Below, in pieces: positions 18,070-26,410 of a DNA stretch of 64,000 nt; the first letter of the stretch is position 1; every line of letters starts with the position of its first letter. Made by a program: the position numbers and the translations under genes. Source of the DNA: Sinomicrobium sp. (GTDB taxonomy: Bacteria; Bacteroidota; Bacteroidia; Flavobacteriales; Flavobacteriaceae). The notes beneath the pieces were generated by a model. The model did not search any database and was not told the origin of the DNA. It saw only the letters and a list, made by a program, of their open reading frames with translations. The stretch lies in assembly GCA_029266035.1 (NCBI GenBank), contig JAJUFH010000008.1, positions 1-64,000 of the forward strand, given 5' to 3'.

Positions 18070-19239
18070 GTGCAGAAACCAATTTCTATCACAGCCATAT
18101 CTTCTATTTCGCCATTAGGTATTGATTCAGTTTCCGTATGGGACAATTATCTCAATTCCGGTCACTGTATTGCAGAGAGAGCTTTTGGTGAAGACAGGGC
18201 TTTTGTCGCCTCTTTGTCGGAAGAGGCGCGTCAGCTTATAGCGGAATTGAGAAATGAGGATCTCAAGTACAGGAGCCTTGACGATTCGGTGCTGTTTGCC
18301 TTATATGCTTCTCGCAAAGCCATAGCGATGGCCGGATGGGACAGGGGGAGTACTTTTGGAATCAACATCGGTTCTTCTCGGGGAGCTACTGGTTTGTTTG
18401 AAACCTATCACAAAGATTTTTTGGACAGAGGAAAGGCACATACGCTTTCTTCACCTACTACTACTTTGGGAAATATATCATCTTGGATTGCCCACGACCT
18501 TCAGAGCAGGGGTCCTGAAATATCGCATTCTATAACCTGTGCTACCGCCTTGCACGCTGTACTCAACGGAGTGGCATGGCTGAGGGGAGGGATGTCGGAT
18601 AAATTTTTGGTTGGGGGTAGTGAAGCCCCGCTGACATCTTTTACCATAGCCCAAATGAAAGCGTTAAAGGTATACGCGAGGGAGATGCCTGATGATGGTT
18701 ATCCTTGCCGGGCGCTGGATATGGAGAAGCGGTTGAACAGTATGGTGTTGGGAGAGGGTGCTGCAGTAGCTTGTCTTGAAACGGGAAAACAGGATCGAGC
18801 ACTGGCCTATATCGAAGGGGTGGGATATGCTACTGAGATGTTGCAACACAACACTTCGATTACGGAAGATGCCGATTGTTTTCAGCGATCTATGAGAATG
18901 GCTTTGAGTGGGGTAAATCCGGAGGAGGTAGATGTGGTCGTTATGCATGCTCCGGGTACGATTAAAGGAGATGCTTCAGAGCGCAATGCCATAGAAAAGG
19001 TATTTGGAGAAAAGCTTCCGGCACTTACCACCAACAAGTGGAAGATAGGACACAGTTTTGGGGCATCGGGTATGTTGAGTATGGAATTTGCCGTACAGAT
19101 GCTGCAAAACGACAAATTTGTAAAGGTGCCTTTTTCTGGAGAAGAAAAGATTCCCGAGAATATTCAAAGGATTTTGGTCAATGCAGTCGGATTTGGAGGA
19201 AATGCCGTGAGCATACTACTCGGATCGGTGGATAAATAG
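18070..19239 (+). CDS. FabF-like beta-ketoacyl synthase of the biotin locus
   Basis: This 389-residue thiolase-fold condensing enzyme has the complete Cys-His-His triad: C157 in SITCATA, H293 in MHAPGTIKGDASE and H328 in IGHSFGASG. It is shorter and more diverged than housekeeping FabF. Its place beside bioF, bioD and bioA suggests chain building of the pimeloyl precursor, which no other gene in this window supplies (bioC and bioH are not seen). That role is inferred. The start is GTG 13 bp after a clear -7 box, and the first residues MQKPISITAISSISPLG fit the family. Confidence 0.8.
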   Translation: MQKPISITAISSISPLGIDSVSVWDNYLNSGHCIAERAFGEDRAFVASLSEEARQLIAELRNEDLKYRSLDDSVLFALYASRKAIAMAGWDRGSTFGINIGSSRGATGLFETYHKDFLDRGKAHTLSSPTTTLGNISSWIAHDLQSRGPEISHSITCATALHAVLNGVAWLRGGMSDKFLVGGSEAPLTSFTIAQMKALKVYAREMPDDGYPCRALDMEKRLNSMVLGEGAAVACLETGKQDRALAYIEGVGYATEMLQHNTSITEDADCFQRSMRMALSGVNPEEVDVVVMHAPGTIKGDASERNAIEKVFGEKLPALTTNKWKIGHSFGASGMLSMEFAVQMLQNDKFVKVPFSGEEKIPENIQRILVNAVGFGGNAVSILLGSVDK

Positions 19240-19255
19240 GATTGTATAGGATGTA

Positions 19256-19310
19256 AAAAGGGGAAAAACCGTTCTTTAAGAATGGTCTTTCCCCTTTTTA
19301 ATTTTTGAGA
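19256..19310. terminator. Bidirectional terminator between the KAS gene and sdhB
   Basis: A long inverted repeat with arms AAAAAGGGGAAA and TTTCCCCTTTTT around an inner CCGTTC/GAATGG stem lies between two convergent genes. T-runs occur on both strands. Confidence 0.8.
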
Positions 19311-19320
19311 CTGAGCTCTT

Positions 19321-20064
19321 TTATTTAATACTCGCTTTGAGGTATTCTCGGTTCATACGAGCGATATTCTCCAGCGATATTCCTTTGGGACATTCAATTT
19401 CGCAGGCTCCGGTATTGGTACAGTTTCCAAATCCTTCCAAATCCATTTGTTTTACCATATTCAGCACCCTATCAGTAGCCTCTACACGTCCTTGAGGAAG
19501 AAGGGCAAACTGAGAAACTTTGGCTGAAGTAAACAGCATGGCACTGGCGTTTTTACAAGCGGCAACGCAGGCACCACAACCTATACAGGTCGCTGCATCA
19601 AAAGCCTTGTCTGCATTGTGTTTTTCTACGGGAATTCCGTTGGCATCCTGTGTATTTCCGGAAGTATTTACCGAAATATACCCTCCGGCATGTTGTATTC
19701 TGTCGAATGCAGAACGATCTACTACGAGGTCTTTGATTACCGGGAATGCTTTTGCGCGGAAGGGTTCGATAAAGATGGTATCCCCATCCTTGAATTTACG
19801 CATATGCAGCTGGCAGGTAGTGATTCCTCTACCCGGACCATGAGGCTCACCATTGATCTGAAGTGAGCACATACCGCATATTCCCTCTCGGCAGTCGTGG
19901 TCGAAAGCCACAGGCTCCTTGCCTTCGTTGATAAGCTGGTCATTGAGTATGTCCAGCATCTCGAGAAAAGAGCTGTCGGGTGAAATGTTCTCTACCTGGT
20001 ATGTTTCCATGGCGCCTTTGGCATTTGCGTTTTTCTGGCGCCATATTTTTAGTGTGAGATTCAT
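19321..20064 (-). CDS. sdhB: Succinate dehydrogenase/fumarate reductase iron-sulfur subunit
   Basis: This 247-residue electron-transfer subunit of complex II passes electrons from the flavoprotein to the membrane cytochrome. The [2Fe-2S] site is C58, C63, C66 and C84 (CREGICGMC then TTC). [13 protein letters not shown] and [14 protein letters not shown] supply the [4Fe-4S] and [3Fe-4S] clusters. It is the third gene of sdhC-sdhA-sdhB. Unlike most such operons, a 142-bp gap with palindromic repeats separates it from sdhA. Confidence 0.93.
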   Translation of the reverse strand: MNLTLKIWRQKNANAKGAMETYQVENISPDSSFLEMLDILNDQLINEGKEPVAFDHDCREGICGMCSLQINGEPHGPGRGITTCQLHMRKFKDGDTIFIEPFRAKAFPVIKDLVVDRSAFDRIQHAGGYISVNTSGNTQDANGIPVEKHNADKAFDAATCIGCGACVAACKNASAMLFTSAKVSQFALLPQGRVEATDRVLNMVKQMDLEGFGNCTNTGACEIECPKGISLENIARMNREYLKASIK

Positions 20065-20096
20065 TTGTTATTTCATTATGCGTTATACTGTTGCCT

Positions 20097-20133
20097 GAAG
20101 CCTTGTGCTTCATCGTCCGAAGCCTTACGCTTC
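20097..20133. repeat. Two GAAGC-n5-GCTTC hairpin units in the sdhA-sdhB gap
   Basis: GAAGCCTTGTGCTTC (20097-20111) and GAAGCCTTACGCTTC (20119-20133) are two copies of a short hairpin 22 bp apart, lying inside the transcribed gap between sdhA and sdhB. Confidence 0.65.
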
Positions 20134-20184
20134 TTCTATAATCTTAAGCCCAGTTCTACTCCCTTATTATTGCTGGGGGGGGTG

Positions 20185-20206
20185 GAGACGCCATGCATGG
20201 CGTCTC
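20185..20206. repeat. Second 22-bp GAGACGC/GCGTCTC palindrome
   Basis: Arms GAGACGC and GCGTCTC flank the palindromic core CATGCATG. It begins one base before the sdhA stop region, in the sdhA-sdhB gap. It shares its arms with the palindrome at 526-547. Confidence 0.75.
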
Positions 20207-22216
20207 TTACTTGTAGGAGCGGGTTTTTAGTTCTACGTTCTCGAATTTCAGGTCTTCTTTGTGCAGGACAGCCTCGGAGGGTTTTCCGGTGTACTCCCAT
20301 GCGGCTACATAGGTGTAATGTTCATCGTCTCTTTTGGCTTCTCCTTCTTCGGTCTGATATTCTTCTCTGTAATGTCCTCCACAGGATTCGTTTCTTTCGA
20401 GAGCATCCCTTGCAAAGAGTTCACCGAGCTCTAAGAAATCGGCTACTCGACCTGCTTTTTCGAGTTCTTGGTTAAATTCTTCAGAGGTTCCCGGTACGCG
20501 AACTTCTTTCCAGAACTGTTCTCTAAGTTCGGCAATCTCGTGGATGGCTTCGCTCAGTCCTTGTGCATTTCTAGCCATTCCCACCTTGTTCCACATAATG
20601 TGTCCCAGTTTTTTGTGGAAATAGTCTACAGAGTGCTTACCGTTGTTGTTTATCAGCTTATTGATACTGTCTACTACATTTTTCTCTGCCTGATCAAACT
20701 CGGGGGTATCTGTCGGTATGGGTCCTGTACGTATATCATCGGCCAGATAGTCTCCTATGGTATAGGGGAGTACAAAATAACCGTCTGCCAGTCCTTGCAT
20801 CAGTGCCGATGCACCGAGGCGGTTGGCTCCGTGATCGGAGAAGTTGGCTTCTCCTATGGCGTACAAGCCAGGCACGGTGGTCATCAAGTTGTAATCTACC
20901 CAAATACCTCCCATGGTATAGTGTACCGCAGGATATATTTTCATAGGAGTTTTATAAGGGTTGTCGTCGGTGATCTGTTGATACATATCGAAGAGGTTGC
21001 CGTATTTGGAGGCGACTACTTCTTCACCGAGTTCAGTAATTTTTTCTTTAGAAGGATTGTGAATACCTCTGATGTGGGCCTGTTCATTTCCATATCGTTC
21101 AATCGCTGATGAAAAATCGAGGAAAACCCCTTCGTTAGTACTGTTGTTTACAATACCAAATCCCGCATCGCAACGCTCTTTAGCAGCTCTCGAAGCCACG
21201 TCTCGCGGCACGAGGTTACCGAAAGAAGGATATCGTCTTTCCAAGTAGTAATCGCGATCTTCTTCGGCTATCTCGGTAGGTTTCAGCTTTCCTTCGCGAA
21301 TGGCTTGGGCATCTTCTATCTTTTTCGGAACCCATATTCTTCCGTCGTTACGCAGTGATTCAGACATCAGAGTCAGCTTAGACTGCTGGTCACCGTGAAC
21401 GGGAATACAGGTAGGGTGTATTTGAGTGTAGCAAGGGTTTGCAAAGTAGGCTCCTCTTTTGTGTACTTTCCAAGCTGCTGTGGCATTAGATCCCATAGCA
21501 TTGGTAGAGAGGAAGAATACGTTTCCGTAACCACCGGTTGCAATAACTACTGCGTGAGCGGAATGCCTTTCTATTTCTCCGGTAATGAGGTTACGAGCAA
21601 TAATACCTCTCGCTTTTCCGTCTACAACAACTACGTCGAGCATCTCGTGACGGTTGTACATGGTTATTTTTCCTTTGGCGATCTGCCTATTCATAGCGGA
21701 ATAAGCCCCTAGCAACAGCTGTTGTCCTGTTTGTCCTTTGGCGTAGAAGGTACGAGAAACAAGTACCCCACCAAAAGAGCGGTTGTCGAGCAGTCCGCCG
21801 TAATCACGAGCAAACGGTACTCCTTGAGCCACACATTGGTCTATGATGTTTCCTGAAACCTCGGCCAAACGGTATACATTGGCTTCTCTAGAGCGGTAGT
21901 CTCCTCCTTTTATAGTATCGTAAAACAGACGGTAGATAGAATCGCCGTCTCCCTGATAGTTTTTTGCAGCGTTGATACCACCTTGAGCGGCGATAGAGTG
22001 TGCTCTTCGGGGGGAATCCTGATAGCAAAATGCTTTTACATTATACCCCAGCTCTGCAAGAGTAGCGGCGGCCGATCCTCCGGCCAATCCTGTTCCTACG
22101 ATAATAACATCTATCTTACGCTTGTTGGCTGGGTTTACCAGTCTTATATTGTTCTTGTGATTGGTCCACTTATCGGCTAAAGGGCCTTCCGGTATTTTCG
22201 AATCTAAGGTAGCCAT
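20207..22216 (-). CDS. sdhA: Succinate dehydrogenase/fumarate reductase flavoprotein subunit
   Basis: This 669-residue catalytic subunit oxidises succinate to fumarate. The dinucleotide-binding site is [13 protein letters not shown] (about 38-50). [13 protein letters not shown] places the covalent FAD on H73. The active-site region [26 protein letters not shown] and the later [11 protein letters not shown] are present. The length and the first 35 residues match the fumarate-reductase-like form of Bacteroidota. It follows sdhC after 9 bp, so the two are cotranscribed. Confidence 0.95.
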   Translation of the reverse strand: MATLDSKIPEGPLADKWTNHKNNIRLVNPANKRKIDVIIVGTGLAGGSAAATLAELGYNVKAFCYQDSPRRAHSIAAQGGINAAKNYQGDGDSIYRLFYDTIKGGDYRSREANVYRLAEVSGNIIDQCVAQGVPFARDYGGLLDNRSFGGVLVSRTFYAKGQTGQQLLLGAYSAMNRQIAKGKITMYNRHEMLDVVVVDGKARGIIARNLITGEIERHSAHAVVIATGGYGNVFFLSTNAMGSNATAAWKVHKRGAYFANPCYTQIHPTCIPVHGDQQSKLTLMSESLRNDGRIWVPKKIEDAQAIREGKLKPTEIAEEDRDYYLERRYPSFGNLVPRDVASRAAKERCDAGFGIVNNSTNEGVFLDFSSAIERYGNEQAHIRGIHNPSKEKITELGEEVVASKYGNLFDMYQQITDDNPYKTPMKIYPAVHYTMGGIWVDYNLMTTVPGLYAIGEANFSDHGANRLGASALMQGLADGYFVLPYTIGDYLADDIRTGPIPTDTPEFDQAEKNVVDSINKLINNNGKHSVDYFHKKLGHIMWNKVGMARNAQGLSEAIHEIAELREQFWKEVRVPGTSEEFNQELEKAGRVADFLELGELFARDALERNESCGGHYREEYQTEEGEAKRDDEHYTYVAAWEYTGKPSEAVLHKEDLKFENVELKTRSYK

Positions 22217-22225
22217 AATCGTGAA

Positions 22226-22888
22226 TTATAATGAGTTGAAATAATGGAAAAGCGCTATAAAAATAAATCCTAGAGGAATGATTATAGCATAAGCTTTTCC
22301 GAGTTTTTTAACCGCTGGAGTGTACTTGTTGTTAAAGCCCACAGACTGAAATGCGGAGCTGAAACCGTGTAGTAGGTGTAGAGCCAGGAAAACAAAGGCC
22401 AAACAATACAGTCCTACACGTATAGGGTCGTGAAACTTCACCACCATTTCGCCGTAATATCTCCCCGGATCTTCGGGTAGGGCGTGAATGTATTTGTGAG
22501 CGATTTCGGGAAACCAGAAATCGTAGAAGTGAAGTCCGAGGAATGCCAGGATTACGATTCCACTAAAAATCATGTTTCTGGACATCCACGAGGAATTGGC
22601 CCCGCCGTTGTACTTTACGTATTTAACACTTCTCGCACTGTTGTTCCTCGCCTCCAGTATAAAGCCCATCACGAAGTGGAATACCACTCCAAAGATAAGT
22701 ATAGGTTGCATAAGGTACTGGATAAACGGATTGGTTCCCATAAAATGCGACAACTCATTAAAGGTGTCTTCACTGCATACAGAACTGAAATTGATAATAA
22801 AATGTTGCAGAAGGAACACTAATAAGAAAAGTGCAGAAAGAGCCATTGCTACTTTTCTCGCAATGGAAGATTTTATAATCCCACTCAT
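22226..22888 (-). CDS. sdhC: Succinate dehydrogenase cytochrome b subunit
   Basis: This 220-residue protein anchors complex II in the membrane and binds haem b and quinone. It has five hydrophobic helices, each with a candidate haem-ligand histidine in or near it (LLQHFIINF, VVFHFVMGF, LGLHFYDFW, LALHLLHGF). The single-subunit five-helix form with two haems is the type B anchor seen in Bacteroidota and Wolinella. It is first in sdhC-sdhA-sdhB and has a strong promoter at 22913-22944. Confidence 0.92.
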   Translation of the reverse strand: MSGIIKSSIARKVAMALSALFLLVFLLQHFIINFSSVCSEDTFNELSHFMGTNPFIQYLMQPILIFGVVFHFVMGFILEARNNSARSVKYVKYNGGANSSWMSRNMIFSGIVILAFLGLHFYDFWFPEIAHKYIHALPEDPGRYYGEMVVKFHDPIRVGLYCLAFVFLALHLLHGFSSAFQSVGFNNKYTPAVKKLGKAYAIIIPLGFIFIALFHYFNSL

Positions 22889-22912
22889 TGGTTTTATGAT
22901 TTTTTAACAGTA

Positions 22913-22944
22913 CAAAAGTACAGCGGAAGAAAGATATGGGCAAA
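22913..22944 (-). promoter_or_regulatory. Promoter of the sdhCAB operon
   Basis: Read on the minus strand, TTTG (22944-22941), 20 bp, then TACTTTTG (22920-22913) matches the Bacteroidota -33/-7 pattern very well. It lies about 25 bp before the sdhC start. Confidence 0.75.
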
Positions 22945-22997
22945 CTTTGTTTCCGCTTTTCCATTGAATTTAGAATGAGTATAAAGAAGATAACAGC

Positions 22998-23025
22998 TTG
23001 TTTAGAGCTTAAATTCATAATTTTG
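22998..23025 (+). promoter_or_regulatory. Promoter of the proline aminopeptidase gene
   Basis: TTG (22998-23000), 17 bp, then TAATTTTG (23018-23025) fits the -33/-7 consensus. The start codon is about 45 bp downstream. Confidence 0.6.
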
Positions 23026-23069
23026 TAGAGAGGCGATAATGCCTTGAAATCTTCATAAATAAATTCAGC

Positions 23070-24362
23070 ATGAAATATCATCCCATAGATTCGGATCTTT
23101 TTGTGAGAAACCGAGCTAAGTTTACGGCTAAAATGAAATCTGGTAGTATCGCTGTGTTCAACAGCAATGACATTTATCCTATCGGGGCAGATAGCACCAT
23201 GCCTTTTGAGCAGGCGCGTGATCTTTTTTATCTCTCCGGTGCCGACCAGGAGGAGACTATACTGTTGTTGTTTCCCGATGCGATCGATCCCAAGCACAGA
23301 GAGATATTGTTCGTTCGGGAAACTAACGAACACATAGCGATATGGGAAGGGGCCAAGCTCACCAAGGAAAAAGCCTATGAGGTAAGTGGTATTAAAACGG
23401 TGTACTGGCTTACAGATTTTGAGAAGGTGTTTTTCAATTTGATGACAGAGGCCGATACTGTGTATTTTAATACGAATGAACACTACCGCCAATCGGTGGA
23501 AACTCAAACGAGAGAAGACCGCTTTATAAAGTGGTGTAAGGAAAAATTTCCCGCTCATAAATGGGAGAAGAGCAATCCCATACTTCAGAGTATCAGAGGA
23601 ACTAAGGAACCGCAGGAAATAGAGCTGATCTCTCAGGCCTGTAAGATTACCGAAAAGGGCTTTAGAAGAGTTCTGGAATTTGTAAAACCGGGTGTTTGGG
23701 AATATGAGATAGAAGCGGAGTATATGCATGAATTTCTCCGAAACCGTTCCAAAGGATTTGCCTATACCCCTATAATTGGATCGGGATTCAGCGCATGTGT
23801 GCTGCATTATATAGAAAACAACCAACAGTGTAAAGACGGCGATATGCTGTTGATGGATGTAGGTGCCGAATACGCCAATTACGCCAGCGATATGACGCGT
23901 ACCATTCCCGTAAACGGACGCTTTACTGCCCGACAAAAAGAGGTGTACAATGCCGTATTGCGCGTAAAAAAGGAAGCGACCAAAATGCTGGTTCCGGGAA
24001 CGCTGTGGGCAGAGTATCATCAGGAAGTAGGGAAAATTATGACCTCTGAGTTACTCGGACTGGGATTGTTGGACAAGGCCGATGTTCAGAACGAAAATCC
24101 CGATTGGCCCGCCTATAAAAAATACTTTATGCACGGTACCTCTCACCATATGGGACTGGACACCCACGATTACGGTCCGCTCAAAACTCCGATGCAGGCC
24201 AATATGGTATTTACTGTAGAACCCGGAATTTACTTACCTGAAGAAAATATGGGGATACGCCTGGAAGACGATGTAGTGATACAGGAACAGGGAGAACCTA
24301 TAAACCTGATGAAAGATATTCCGCTCGAAATCGAGGAAATCGAAGAGTGCATGAATAAATAG
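23070..24362 (+). CDS. pepP: M24B Xaa-Pro aminopeptidase
   Basis: This 430-residue cytoplasmic dimetal peptidase removes N-terminal residues preceding proline. An N-terminal domain (1-170) is followed by the pita-bread catalytic domain. The five metal ligands are visible: Asp in LLMDVGAEY, Asp in ASDMTRTIP, His in FMHGTSHHMGLDTHD, Glu in VEPGIYLPEE and Glu in GIRLEDDV. The gene is divergent from sdhC, with its own promoter, and ends at a strong terminator before the tRNA. Confidence 0.92.
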   Translation: MKYHPIDSDLFVRNRAKFTAKMKSGSIAVFNSNDIYPIGADSTMPFEQARDLFYLSGADQEETILLLFPDAIDPKHREILFVRETNEHIAIWEGAKLTKEKAYEVSGIKTVYWLTDFEKVFFNLMTEADTVYFNTNEHYRQSVETQTREDRFIKWCKEKFPAHKWEKSNPILQSIRGTKEPQEIELISQACKITEKGFRRVLEFVKPGVWEYEIEAEYMHEFLRNRSKGFAYTPIIGSGFSACVLHYIENNQQCKDGDMLLMDVGAEYANYASDMTRTIPVNGRFTARQKEVYNAVLRVKKEATKMLVPGTLWAEYHQEVGKIMTSELLGLGLLDKADVQNENPDWPAYKKYFMHGTSHHMGLDTHDYGPLKTPMQANMVFTVEPGIYLPEENMGIRLEDDVVIQEQGEPINLMKDIPLEIEEIEECMNK

Positions 24363-24387
24363 TCGGAAAAGTAACTGTGAGATAAGG

Positions 24388-24420
24388 GGCCGGTTTATCA
24401 CCGGCCTTTTTTAATTTTTT
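24388..24420 (+). terminator. Intrinsic terminator of pepP
   Basis: GGCCGGT-ttatc-ACCGGCC followed by TTTTTT starts about 25 bp after the pepP stop. Confidence 0.9.
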
Positions 24421-24503
24421 TATACCGCAAAACAAAAAAAATCCGTAATATTGCCCCTCGAAACGGAAAAGCCTGATATAAAGCCTTTCCATATCGTCAT
24501 AAC

Positions 24504-24577
24504 GGGGATGTAGCTCAGTTGGCTAGAGCGTTTGACTGGCAGTCAAAAGGTCGTGGGTTCGAATCCCATCTTCTCCA
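24504..24577 (+). tRNA. tRNA-Ala (anticodon GGC)
   Basis: A full cloverleaf is seen. Acceptor strands are GGGGATG and CTTCTCC, including the G3-U70 wobble that marks alanine tRNAs. The D arm is GCTC...GAGC. The anticodon stem TTTGA/TCAAA carries loop CTGGCAG (anticodon GGC), and the T arm is GTGGG-TTCGAAT-CCCAT. The discriminator base is A, and CCA is not encoded. It reads GCC and GCU codons. A separate terminator follows. Confidence 0.95.
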
Positions 24578-24586
24578 CTTTATAAA

Positions 24587-24623
24587 AACGCAACTAATTT
24601 ATTTTTAATTGGTTGCGTTTTTT
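24587..24623 (+). terminator. Intrinsic terminator of tRNA-Ala
   Basis: Arms AACGCAAC and GTTGCGTT, with further A/T pairs inside, are followed by a T-run 10 bp after the tRNA end. The remaining stretch to 24868 contains no gene; it includes a direct repeat TTGCGCA (two copies near 24635-24652). Confidence 0.85.
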
Positions 24624-24868
24624 GTTGTTTAGGCATTGCGCATGAATTGCGCACTTAACTTGCAGATAGCAAAAAGATTTCTGTTTTCAAGCTCTTTTTT
24701 TTAGTTGTCCAAATATTCAAATATTTGCTAATGTTTTATTATAGGAAAGAATGGATAAGGGTGTTGAAAGGGAATTATATAAAAAGGTACATTTTTGAGA
24801 TAGCCCTTAATAGATACTGGCGATAGGAAATATTGATTTGTAAGCTAATGTAGATTATATTTACACCT

Positions 24869-25954
24869 ATGGATCGATCACTTTTTCCCATACTTCGGGA
24901 TTATACTTATTTAAATACGCCGGCGTCGGGTATTCTGGCGAAGCCTATTCTGGAATGGCGTAGGCAACACGATGAGGCCTTTGCACAGGGAGGGAGTCTG
25001 TTTCGGGAAGAGTATGAAGCTTTATCGCAGCTGACTAAGATGGATATGGCTCGCTTTTTCAATGCCCGGTCTACTCAAACGGTACTCTTGCCCAATTTTT
25101 CCTTTGGTTTCAACACACTGCTTGGCGATCTGGCCGACACTCATCACTACTTGTTGCTGAAAGACGATTATCCTTCAATCAACTACACTGTAGAGCGACA
25201 GGGATTGAAGCGGACGTATGCAACAGTCGACGAACATCTGGAAAGCCGAATAGAGGAGGCTGTGGCCAAACATCATCCTACGGTTTTTGCTTTTAGTATA
25301 GTGCAGTATTTAAGCGGTATAAAGATCGATCTCGCTTTTTTGAAATCCTTGAAGCGACAGTACCCCGGCCTGCTTATTGTGGCCGATGGGACGCAGTATT
25401 GCGGAACGGAGCCATTCGACTTTGAAAATTCGGGCATCGATATACTGATCGCAAGTGGTTATAAGTGGATGCTTGCAGGCTATGGCAATGGATTTATGTT
25501 GGTAAAGGACGAGGCAAAAGTATTTCTTTATCCTCCCGAAAAGCAGCAGAATGTGCCCAAACCGCAATTACAGCACCTTCTGGGCAAGGATGCTCTTTCT
25601 TTTTCTTTTGAGCCGGGACATCAGGACACTCTGGCTATGGGAACTTTAAGAGAGGCGATTCGCATGTTTGGCGAAATGGATTTTGCAGCCGAAACGGAGC
25701 GACTTAGAAAGCTTGTCGAGAGGGCTAAACAAGAGTTTACAGCACGAGGACTCCTCACCGATGCGGTGGTTAACCGTAAGCTATCGCACGGTACATTTTT
25801 TAATCTGAAGGGTGATGATACTCTCTTTGATACACTGCAAACTCAGCGTATTCTTTGTGCCCGTCGCGGACCTGGTATCCGAGTGGGATTTCATATTTTT
25901 AACAATGAGGAAGATTTGGCGAGTCTGTTAAGTGCTATAGATCAGAGGAGATAA
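24869..25954 (+). CDS. Class V PLP aminotransferase family protein
   Basis: This 361-residue cytoplasmic PLP enzyme is of the cysteine desulfurase/isopenicillin epimerase-like fold. The N-terminal YLNTPASGIL is the family entry motif. VADGTQYCGTEPFDF contains the PLP-ring aspartate, and ASGYKWMLAGYGNGF gives the PLP lysine near 199. No catalytic cysteine loop typical of desulfurases is evident near the C-terminus. The substrate is unknown. A small membrane protein gene follows after 62 bp. Confidence 0.8.
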   Translation: MDRSLFPILRDYTYLNTPASGILAKPILEWRRQHDEAFAQGGSLFREEYEALSQLTKMDMARFFNARSTQTVLLPNFSFGFNTLLGDLADTHHYLLLKDDYPSINYTVERQGLKRTYATVDEHLESRIEEAVAKHHPTVFAFSIVQYLSGIKIDLAFLKSLKRQYPGLLIVADGTQYCGTEPFDFENSGIDILIASGYKWMLAGYGNGFMLVKDEAKVFLYPPEKQQNVPKPQLQHLLGKDALSFSFEPGHQDTLAMGTLREAIRMFGEMDFAAETERLRKLVERAKQEFTARGLLTDAVVNRKLSHGTFFNLKGDDTLFDTLQTQRILCARRGPGIRVGFHIFNNEEDLASLLSAIDQRR

Positions 25955-26016
25955 ATGTACTACAACCGATACTCTTACCAAGCAGATACTTTGCAAGCCT
26001 CACTTTTACGAGTCAG

Positions 26017-26304
26017 ATGCTTGTTGAAGCCGAATACAATCATTTTGATTTTCAAGATGCTCAATACTTCGGGAGGGTACGGTATGCCGACGATAAGAAC
26101 GGTTTTTTAGGAGCTGTTAAAAGAGCATTTCCTGCGGCCGATGAAAAGCACCTGGTAATTTTGGTGCCTAAAAAAGGCGACTTCGAGTCCCGCTTCGGAT
26201 ATATGCTTCCTTGGATTTTCGGTTCTTTTGGTATCGGTGCCTTAGTCGTATTGACAATGATTGCAATTCTCGGTTTAGACAATAAAGAGCCGGAAAAAGA
26301 ATGA
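26017..26304 (+). CDS. Small single-helix membrane protein, unknown
   Basis: This 95-residue hypothetical protein has a charged cytoplasmic-like N-terminal part (1-62) and one hydrophobic helix (about 66-87, WIFGSFGIGALVVLTMIAI), ending in a short acidic tail. I do not recognise the family. An alternative frame with an ATG right after the preceding stop (25955) encodes only 51 residues without clear features, so I prefer this one. Confidence 0.5.
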   Translation: MLVEAEYNHFDFQDAQYFGRVRYADDKNGFLGAVKRAFPAADEKHLVILVPKKGDFESRFGYMLPWIFGSFGIGALVVLTMIAILGLDNKEPEKE

Positions 26305-26410
26305 CTTTATAAGTATTGGTGTATTACACCATTTTTTCTTAGATATAGACAAAAAGAGTACTGTAATTGTCAAATAAAATCTTACTTTGGCACCAAGTTG
26401 CTCCTGACAT

